Shown piece after piece: positions 6,894 to 12,687 of a stretch of 12,687 bases of DNA. How positions within the stretch are numbered: position 1 is the first letter of the stretch; every line of letters begins with the position of its first letter. Both the position numbers and the translations under genes were made by a program. This stretch comes from Fidelibacterota bacterium (GTDB lineage Bacteria > Marinisomatota > Marinisomatia > Marinisomatales > TCS55). The notes beneath the pieces were generated by a model. The model was not told where the DNA came from. It saw only the letters and a list, made by a program, of their open reading frames with translations, and searched no databases. The stretch covers positions 1 to 12,687 of the forward strand of contig SCKQ01000057.1 of NCBI GenBank assembly GCA_004124535.1, in the 5' to 3' direction.

Positions 6894-8105
6894 ATGAAAA
6901 ACAAATCTCAATTTGGGATTATGATGTTTCTCCAATATGCCATTTGGGGATCTTGGACAACAGCATTGGGTGCCCACCTTGATAAAATTGGATTTGAAGG
7001 AAGTGAAATAGCAGCGATATACGGATGCATGTGGCTCGGGTGTGTTATTGCACCTTTTGTGGGCGGCCAGATCGCCGACCGACTCATGCAGACTCAAACA
7101 TTTCTTGGCATCGCTCACCTTGCTGGTGGTGTTTTTCTGTATTTGACCGCGGTTCAGCAGGACTTCAGTTCCATGTGGACTTGGATGTTTATCTATTGCC
7201 TGTTTTATGCCCCAACACTAGCCCTGACCAATTCTATTTGCTTTCGTAATTTGAGAAATGCTGAAGAAGAATTTGGGAAAATACGCATGTGGGGCACAGT
7301 CGGCTGGATTGCAGTTGGCTGGATGGTGACTTTCATGCGTAGTCAGTGGCACACAGAAAGTTGGGCCGGTGGTAGCGACCTGCTCGTCTTTGCCGCTGGG
7401 ACCTCTGCCATCATGGGCCTTTTTTGTTTTACTTTGCCCAAAACACCACCAATTGCCAGTCAGCAGCACCCCCTGGCGTTTCTTAAAGCTTTATCCCTGC
7501 TTAAGGACAGGAATTTCCTGATCTTTATGTTGGCTTCATTTGTGGTTACAACAGAACTGCAGTTTTATTATATACCCACAGCACCGTTTTTGCTGGATAT
7601 GGGCGCTGAAGAAACATGGCTAACAGCGATCAAAACAGTAGCCCAAATTGCCGAAGTGATTGTATTGTTGTTTTTGCTGCACCTGTCCATTAAAAAACTG
7701 GGCATAAGAATTACAATGGTGATAGGAATCATGGCGTGGCCAATAAGGTATTTCCTCTTTATGGTTCCCAATTTGTCCGTCATTATTGCATCACTTACTC
7801 TGCATGGTTTCGGATACGCCTTTTTCTTTGTCACCTCACAGATATATGTGAACATGAAAGCCACCGATGATATGCGTGCCTCGGCCCAAGCCATGCTTAC
7901 TTTCTTTACTTTAGGGGTGGGCAATTACTTAGGGACATTACTTACAGGTTATATTTGGGACACCTTTAAGCTGGCCGATGGCTCAACGGTTTGGTGGAAA
8001 TTCTTTTTAGTACCAGCTGTATTATGTACAGTAATGGCGTTTGTTTTTCTTCTTCTTTTTAAGGATGAACCAAAAACCAGTGATGCTGAAGTAAAAGTGA
8101 TTTGA
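6894..8105 (+). CDS. MFS transporter, nucleoside:H+ symporter (NupG-like) family
   Basis: A 403-residue inner-membrane proton symporter with about twelve hydrophobic helices, resembling the Nuc_H_symport branch (NupG/XapB). Visible: N-terminal MMFLQYAIWGSWTTALG (10-26), the loop 2-3 signature GGQIADRLMQTQ (57-68), and FGKIRMWGTVGWIAVG (127-142), all typical of the branch. E213 in FVVTTELQFYY is a membrane acidic residue of interest. In carbohydrate operons of Bacteroidota-like bacteria these porters sit next to Gfo/Idh/MocA genes and probably import sugars or modified sugars rather than nucleosides (inference from context). The ATG at 6894 follows CAGGGAA (6881-6887), and the gap to the upstream stop is 20 bp. 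Complete, with no damage seen. Confidence 0.92.
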   Translation: MKNKSQFGIMMFLQYAIWGSWTTALGAHLDKIGFEGSEIAAIYGCMWLGCVIAPFVGGQIADRLMQTQTFLGIAHLAGGVFLYLTAVQQDFSSMWTWMFIYCLFYAPTLALTNSICFRNLRNAEEEFGKIRMWGTVGWIAVGWMVTFMRSQWHTESWAGGSDLLVFAAGTSAIMGLFCFTLPKTPPIASQQHPLAFLKALSLLKDRNFLIFMLASFVVTTELQFYYIPTAPFLLDMGAEETWLTAIKTVAQIAEVIVLLFLLHLSIKKLGIRITMVIGIMAWPIRYFLFMVPNLSVIIASLTLHGFGYAFFFVTSQIYVNMKATDDMRASAQAMLTFFTLGVGNYLGTLLTGYIWDTFKLADGSTVWWKFFLVPAVLCTVMAFVFLLLFKDEPKTSDAEVKVI

Positions 8106-8112
8106 TCAACCG

Positions 8113-9366
8113 ATGGGAAAAAACAGACTAGGTATTGGTTTTATTGGCGGCGGTTTTATATCCCGTTTTCATATTCAATCATTAGTAGCTGTTCGGGATG
8201 TAGATGTAGTGGGCGTCATGTCTCGTACCAAATCTTCTGCTGAGGAAACAGCAGCATTAGCGCGGTCTATCGGCGTGGGCAGGGATGCCAAGGCCTATGA
8301 TTCCATTGCAGATATGATCTCCAATCCTGACATTGACGCTCTGTGGGTCTGTTCACCGAACTTCGCCCGTCTGGAGGCCTTCGAGGAAATTTCTCATTTG
8401 ATATCTTCAAACAAAGGTGAACTCATTGGCGTAACCTGTGAAAAACCCCTTGGGCGCAACGTTGCGGAAGCACAAAAAGTGCTGGATCTTACCAAAGGGG
8501 CAGGTCTGCTGGATGGTTATTTGGAGAATCAGGTATTTTCTCCTTCGGTAACACGGGGAAAAGAAATATTATGGGCACGAGGTGCAGCAACGACAGGACG
8601 TCCTTATTTGGCTAGGGCAGCTGAAGAACATAGCGGACCGCATATGCCCTGGTTTTGGGACGGTACACTTCAAGGCGGCGGGGTGCTTAATGATATGATG
8701 TGCCATTCTGTTGAGGAAGCACGATTTATGTTAACTGATCCAAAAAAACCCAGGGAATCACTTACTCCAATTGGCATTTCGGCGCATATCGATTGTCTAA
8801 AGTGGCAGCGCCCTGAATATGCCAAAATCCTTTCCGATAACAGTGGGGGGGAAACAGATTATTTAAAACGTCCTTCAGAAGATTTTGCCCGGTCTCTCAT
8901 TGAATATTTGGATGAGGGTGGGAATAAATTGATTGTAGAGACCACCACATCCTGGTGTTTTGTAGGCGAAGGATTACGCCTCAGCCTGGAATTGTTTGGT
9001 CCGGAATATTCCATGTTTATCAATACATTAGATCCAGACTTGAAAGTATTCTTCAGCCGCAATGTGCAAGGAGCAGAGGGAGAAGATCTGGTTGAAAAAC
9101 AAAATGCTGAGTCAGGCAGCATGCCTGTGGTCAGCAATGAGGCAGAAGTATATGGATATACGGCGGAAAATCGGCATATGGTTGAATCTTTTCTGGCCGG
9201 AAAACGTCCGGAAGAAAATTTTGACGATGGTCTGGATGTTACACGTCTTCTTATGGCAGCGTATATGAGCGCAGAACAGGAAAAAACAATTAAACTGCCC
9301 AACCCGGAAATAGATACATTCATTCCCGCCGTCTCCCGTGGTGAATGGAATCCAAAAGGAAACTAA
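8113..9366 (+). CDS. Gfo/Idh/MocA family oxidoreductase, cytoplasmic
   Basis: A 417-residue NAD(P)-dependent dehydrogenase-type protein without a signal peptide. The N-terminal Rossmann motif is GFIGGGFIS (9-17); the classic EKP is at 110-112 (CEKPLGRN) with K111 as the expected catalytic lysine; GGGVLNDMMCHSVEEARF (188-205) supplies D194 and H198. The C-terminal part WNPKGN and the NIxxF-like VESFLAGKRPEENFDDGL (358-375) are typical of sugar-active members. It is paired with, but clearly different from, the exported relative two genes upstream, suggesting sequential steps on either side of the membrane, such as oxidation outside and re-reduction or a second oxidation inside (inference). ATG 8113 lies 7 bp after the MFS stop with no clear ribosome-binding site, so coupling to the upstream gene is likely. 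Substrate not determinable. Confidence 0.93.
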   Translation: MGKNRLGIGFIGGGFISRFHIQSLVAVRDVDVVGVMSRTKSSAEETAALARSIGVGRDAKAYDSIADMISNPDIDALWVCSPNFARLEAFEEISHLISSNKGELIGVTCEKPLGRNVAEAQKVLDLTKGAGLLDGYLENQVFSPSVTRGKEILWARGAATTGRPYLARAAEEHSGPHMPWFWDGTLQGGGVLNDMMCHSVEEARFMLTDPKKPRESLTPIGISAHIDCLKWQRPEYAKILSDNSGGETDYLKRPSEDFARSLIEYLDEGGNKLIVETTTSWCFVGEGLRLSLELFGPEYSMFINTLDPDLKVFFSRNVQGAEGEDLVEKQNAESGSMPVVSNEAEVYGYTAENRHMVESFLAGKRPEENFDDGLDVTRLLMAAYMSAEQEKTIKLPNPEIDTFIPAVSRGEWNPKGN

Positions 9367-10038
9367 ATGCAAAAACTAATTTATGTGTGGATACTGCTTA
9401 TGATTACTGGTTATTCAAGCAATGGTAATGAATGGACCATTCTTTTTGATGGACAGAAAGTAAACGGTTTGCGCGGCTATAAACAGCAAAGCTTTCCCAA
9501 AGATAATTGGTCAATTGAGAATGGAACCCTAAAAACGATTCCACCAACGGGCATCGATTTGATCTCGGAAGAAATCTATAAGGATTTTGAACTGGAGCTA
9601 GAATGGAAGGTATCTCCAGCCGGGAATAGTGGAATTTTTTATTTTGCAACAGAAGATGGTGATTGGATTTGGCAATCAGCGCTGGAAATGCAGGTATTAG
9701 ATGATGAAGGCCATCCTGACCGAAACAATAATTTCCCAAAGCGCACCGCTGGTTCACTCTATGACTTAATTGGTAAAGGCATAAAAGAAAAGAAATATAA
9801 CCCAGCCGGTGAATGGAACCATGTACGGATCGTATGCAAAAATTATGTGGTACAGCATTGGCTCAATGGCGGAAAAGTATTAGAATATGTATACGGAAGC
9901 GATGAATTCAAAAATCTCATTGCAAATAGTAAATTTGCTACAATGCCCTATTTTGCCAAAGCCAGAGCAGGACATATAGGCCTGCAACATCACGGCGAAG
10001 AGGTCTGGTATCGCAATGTGCGCATAAGGAAATTATAG
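9367..10038 (+). CDS. DUF1080 / 3-keto-disaccharide hydrolase family protein, secreted
   Basis: A 223-residue concanavalin-like jelly-roll protein of PF06439, some members of which cleave 3-keto-glycosides made by Gfo/Idh/MocA-type oxidoreductases. Motifs in order: TILFDGQ (24-30), WSIENGTL (48-55), GNSGIFY (86-92), E107-x-QVLDDEGHPD (109-118), AGSLYDLI (128-135), GEWNHVRI (148-155), HWLNG (164-168) and GHIGLQHHG (202-210); all the family landmarks are present. An N-terminal hydrophobic segment (4-15) gives a likely signal peptide; no Cys follows, so it is not a lipoprotein. Its ATG directly follows the TAA of the previous gene (zero gap), so it is translationally coupled and the last gene of the operon. 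With the Tat-exported oxidoreductase it would form an extracytoplasmic oxidise-then-cleave pair. Confidence 0.9.
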   Translation: MQKLIYVWILLMITGYSSNGNEWTILFDGQKVNGLRGYKQQSFPKDNWSIENGTLKTIPPTGIDLISEEIYKDFELELEWKVSPAGNSGIFYFATEDGDWIWQSALEMQVLDDEGHPDRNNNFPKRTAGSLYDLIGKGIKEKKYNPAGEWNHVRIVCKNYVVQHWLNGGKVLEYVYGSDEFKNLIANSKFATMPYFAKARAGHIGLQHHGEEVWYRNVRIRKL

Positions 10039-10073
10039 ATGAGTTATAAAACAGATATAAAAAGAAGCAATCA

Positions 10074-11105
10074 TTAGAGTTCAGCAATCTGCATTCCTGA
10101 ACTTTTTTTCAATATATAATCACCTTTCCCATCGTGAATAATCAAGCACGCTTCAACAGTGTTCAGCGATTCAATTAATTGCAACCCATCTTCTACAGTC
10201 AAAACCATCAAAGCTGTAGCCAGAGCATCTGCATCCATACAATAAGAGGCAATAACCGTTGCAGAGGCAATACCTGTTTTTGTAGGATACCCGGATCTGG
10301 GATCAATTATATGAGAGTAGATTTCATCATCAATTTCAAAAAAATTTCGATAGTTACCGGAAGTCGCCATTGCACTGTTTTCCAATTCTACCACCCAATC
10401 AACTTCTTTTTTGTTTAAGCTACTCACTTGGGGCCGTTCAACGGCAATGATCCAGGGCTTATTTTTTCGGTTTGTTCCCTTGGTGCGAACCTCACCACCA
10501 ATTTCAACCATCATATTATCAATATTGCGGGATTCGATATACGCAAACACCGCATCCACACCATGCCCCTTGGCAATGGAGTTCAGGTCTAGTTTGACAA
10601 ACGGGTCGGATTTTGTAATTACATTTTCTGCAACGGAGATTTTATTGAAACCTACATGTGTTAACCGATTTAAGACTGTTTGAGTATCCGGGAAATCATC
10701 CAATGTGAGTTTGTCTTGTCCTGGCCCAAAACCCCATAAGTACAACAACGGCACTAGGGTTATGTCAAAAGCCCCACCAGTTTGACTGGACCAGAAAAGG
10801 GCCCGATCAACCACCATTGCAAATCCTGAAGAAACAGGAAACTGTTCAGTGGATTCATGATTATTGAATGCTGATATTTCACTGTTGTACATGTATGTGG
10901 ACATTTGTTGATTGATACTGATTAATACCGAATCAATACCCCTTTTGATTTGATCAAGAGTCCGAATAGCCAATTTATCTGAAATGATCTTTACATTGTA
11001 TATGGTTCCCATTGTGGAACCGTTAAAATGAAACTCTTGGTGTTGAACACCACAGGAGCAACACCACAAAAGAATCAGAAATAATAAAATGGTCCTGATT
11101 AACAT
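10074..11105 (-). CDS. apbE: ApbE family FAD:protein FMN transferase, lipoprotein
   Basis: A 343-residue extracytoplasmic enzyme that transfers FMN from FAD to a Thr/Ser of target proteins, Mg-dependent. Visible: FHFNGSTMGTIYNV (25-38), GAFDITLVPL (111-120), LDLNSIAKGHGVD (172-184), EIGGEVRTKG (201-210), ATSGNYRNFF (247-256), HIIDPRSGYPT (265-275) with H265 as the family's catalytic or metal-region His, and DADALATALMVL (291-302), where D293 and T297 match the metal-site pattern. The signal is lipoprotein-like: hydrophobic 6-14 then CCSC, with C18 the best lipid-modified Cys. It lies downstream of the FG-GAP protein on the same strand (39-bp gap, likely operon) and convergent with DUF1080 (35-bp gap). 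No Rnf, Nqr or canonical FMN-binding partner is in view, so its target is open; the DGVTSAT segment of the exported oxidoreductase is the only candidate seen. Confidence 0.93.
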   Translation of the reverse strand: MLIRTILLFLILLWCCSCGVQHQEFHFNGSTMGTIYNVKIISDKLAIRTLDQIKRGIDSVLISINQQMSTYMYNSEISAFNNHESTEQFPVSSGFAMVVDRALFWSSQTGGAFDITLVPLLYLWGFGPGQDKLTLDDFPDTQTVLNRLTHVGFNKISVAENVITKSDPFVKLDLNSIAKGHGVDAVFAYIESRNIDNMMVEIGGEVRTKGTNRKNKPWIIAVERPQVSSLNKKEVDWVVELENSAMATSGNYRNFFEIDDEIYSHIIDPRSGYPTKTGIASATVIASYCMDADALATALMVLTVEDGLQLIESLNTVEACLIIHDGKGDYILKKSSGMQIAEL

Positions 11106-11144
11106 TCTAACCCACCGTCAAAGAATTCTGATTGTGTCAGTTTC

Positions 11145-12687
11145 TTACTTTGAACTTAATGATAGCGTGTTTTGATGTATAGCACCACCCTCCACAATGT
11201 ATACGGTCTGGTTTGCCGGTATATTTTCGTATGTTTGTGTAGTGCTATTTGGCCAGTTGACTGTAAGCGTTTCCATAATTTTGTTTTCACCCAGCCCAAA
11301 ATACAGTTCTTTTGCATTTGCTGAAAAATAGCCTTGACCGGAGACCAAAGCTTGTTTTTGAATCATATTATTAGCTTGAACGGTGACTGAAGCGCCAAAA
11401 CCGTCGCGATTGGACTTGGTCCCCTCTAATCGTACTTTAATCCAATTGTTATCGGTTTTGGATTCATTGTGGTATAAAATACCCCGGCCTTGATTTTCAT
11501 CATAGACAGTATTGCCGGTTCCATCTTCAACCTGCTGACCATTCACAGTAACATAAATATCCACTTTGCCGTCATTATCATAATCAGCAAATATTGCTGC
11601 CCGATGTATTCGTTTGCCAGTGGCGACCACACCCGAACTTTCAGATATATCATCGAAATGTCCCCGACCGTCATTTTTAAATAAAAGATTTGATTGTCTA
11701 TTATCGCCACTGACAGAATTTAAATGGCCATTTGAAAAGAAAAGATCGAGATCACCATCATTATCAAGATCGAAGAGACCCGGCCCCCAGCTTACATTTG
11801 GCCAAGAAAGCTTATGGAGCATTGGAGATTCAAAATCATGAACAAAAACGGCATTTCGCAATTTACCATCATTGCTGCTTTTGTTATCCACAAGCAATGC
11901 CACAATGTTTACCTCAACAGCAAAGTTGGAATACACAAGATCAGTGAGGCCATCCAGATTCACATCTCCTAAAGCAATCCCCATGCTTCCGTCAGTTGTG
12001 CTTAAACCACTGGGTCCGGAAAAAACCTTAAACGTTCCATCTCCACGATTCAAATACAATCCATTGGCGTCCGTATCGTTGGCAACAAATATATCTGGAT
12101 AACCATCCTCATTAAAATCATGGAATAATACTTGCATGGATTTCCGAGACGCATCATCCAAAGTACCGCTACGATTGGTGACATTAGTGAATGTTTCGTC
12201 ACCATTATTTCGGTAAAGAGTATTTGGTCGTCCTCCAAAATCCATTGGGAATCTTAAGTTTGTGTAGTGCGGTCTGCGCGAAAAGTCAACATACCCGGCG
12301 ACATAAAGATCCAAGTCCCCGTCAAGATCATAATCTCCCCAGGTAGACCCACCGTACCACCAGTCATTTATTCCTTCAGGAAAAGCAGTTAAGGTGATAT
12401 CGGTAAATGATCTATCACCATTGTTCTTTAAAAGTTTAAAATTGCCATAATTTGTAAGAAAAAGGTCGGGAAACCCATCGTTATTAAAATCAGCCACAGA
12501 GACACTCATGCCCTCACCATCATCCTCTGCACCGGTTTTCTCGATCAGAGTAAATGTACCATCCCCTGAATTTTCATAAAGAACGTTCGTAATTTCTGCC
12601 GTTCCTTGGCAATTCACGAGGTATAAGTCCCAATCGCCATCACCATCATAGTCCAACCAAGCGCCTCCTGAACCATTCATTTTGATC
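11145..12687 (-). CDS. CRTAC1-like FG-GAP/VCBS repeat protein with ASPIC/UnbV C-terminal domain, 5' partial
   Basis: An extracellular repeat protein of unknown biochemical role, expected to form a calcium-binding beta-propeller. Numbered from the internal Met at 12680, seven Asp-rich DxDxDGxxD loops occur, starting at residues 10, 64, 117, 188, 239, 304 and 366 (for example DYDGDGDWD and DLDNDGDLD). The C-terminal ASPIC/UnbV domain spans about 412-496 with NNWIKVRLEG, GFGASVTV and VNWPNSTTQTYENIP. The frame stays open to the right window edge (codons for Ile-Lys precede the Met), and full-length relatives begin further upstream with a signal peptide, so the Met at 12680 is internal. It probably forms an operon with ApbE downstream. 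These proteins are common in Bacteroidota-like and marine bacteria, often near polysaccharide-use genes. Confidence 0.93.
   Translation of the reverse strand, partial: IKMNGSGGAWLDYDGDGDWDLYLVNCQGTAEITNVLYENSGDGTFTLIEKTGAEDDGEGMSVSVADFNNDGFPDLFLTNYGNFKLLKNNGDRSFTDITLTAFPEGINDWWYGGSTWGDYDLDGDLDLYVAGYVDFSRRPHYTNLRFPMDFGGRPNTLYRNNGDETFTNVTNRSGTLDDASRKSMQVLFHDFNEDGYPDIFVANDTDANGLYLNRGDGTFKVFSGPSGLSTTDGSMGIALGDVNLDGLTDLVYSNFAVEVNIVALLVDNKSSNDGKLRNAVFVHDFESPMLHKLSWPNVSWGPGLFDLDNDGDLDLFFSNGHLNSVSGDNRQSNLLFKNDGRGHFDDISESSGVVATGKRIHRAAIFADYDNDGKVDIYVTVNGQQVEDGTGNTVYDENQGRGILYHNESKTDNNWIKVRLEGTKSNRDGFGASVTVQANNMIQKQALVSGQGYFSANAKELYFGLGENKIMETLTVNWPNSTTQTYENIPANQTVYIVEGGAIHQNTLSLSSK

Noticed and set aside
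7568..7924. 118-residue minus-strand open frame
   Set aside because: Antisense to transmembrane helices of the MFS transporter; hydrophobic antisense frames of this kind are common and nothing supports it as a gene.
8859..9323. 154-residue open frame on the minus strand
   Set aside because: Lies entirely opposite the well-supported cytoplasmic Gfo/Idh/MocA gene; the peptide is Ser/Arg-rich with no recognisable motif.
9367..9430. Lipoprotein signal in the DUF1080 protein
   Set aside because: The hydrophobic segment is followed by MITGYSSNGNEW with no Cys, so a lipobox is absent.
11145..12687. Repeated Asp-rich segments as a DNA tandem repeat or recent expansion
   Set aside because: The DxDxDG loops are the diverged, irregularly spaced FG-GAP/VCBS protein repeats; no nucleotide-level tandem repeat is seen.

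Overview
The window reads as a carbohydrate and glycoside utilisation region from a Gram-negative heterotroph, most likely in the Bacteroidota/FCB group in the broad sense (possibly a marine lineage such as Marinimicrobia). The reasons are the gene families present: a Tat-type Gfo/Idh/MocA oxidoreductase, a NupG-like MFS porter next to Gfo/Idh genes, a DUF1080 protein, a CRTAC1-type FG-GAP/ASPIC-UnbV protein and an ExoI-like GH3 enzyme. Shine-Dalgarno signals are weak and base composition is moderate to AT-rich. This placement is inference; no rRNA or other taxonomic marker is present.

Layout. (1) Positions 1-2645, plus strand: a sodium:solute symporter (SSS) cut by the left edge, then a phytanoyl-CoA dioxygenase-like (PhyH) Fe(II)/2-oxoglutarate oxygenase. 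The gap between them holds an antisense relic of the last codons of a GH3 gene. (2) Positions 2736-4661, minus strand: a complete secreted GH3 beta-glucosidase with a TTG start. A perfect 13-bp inverted repeat lies just past its stop, between it and PhyH. (3) Positions 4662-4796: an AT-rich divergent control region. (4) Positions 4797-10038, plus strand: a tight five-gene operon of DoxX-like membrane protein, twin-arginine Gfo/Idh/MocA oxidoreductase, NupG-like MFS transporter, second (cytoplasmic) Gfo/Idh/MocA oxidoreductase, and secreted DUF1080 (3-keto-disaccharide hydrolase family) protein. (5) Positions 10074-12687, minus strand: a lipoprotein ApbE FAD:protein FMN transferase, downstream of a CRTAC1-like FG-GAP/ASPIC-UnbV protein cut by the right edge.

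Working model (inference). GH3 releases glucosides or glucose outside the cytoplasm. The exported Gfo/Idh/MocA enzyme oxidises a sugar hydroxyl, perhaps C3. DUF1080 cleaves the keto-glycoside, the MFS porter imports the product, and the cytoplasmic Gfo/Idh/MocA enzyme finishes the redox conversion. DoxX, whose stop overlaps the start of the exported oxidoreductase, is a candidate electron link to the membrane. The most intriguing detail is a DGVTSAT segment in the exported oxidoreductase that resembles the ApbE flavinylation motif, with an ApbE gene encoded about 3.4 kb away. No RNA gene, CRISPR array, insertion sequence or origin was seen.
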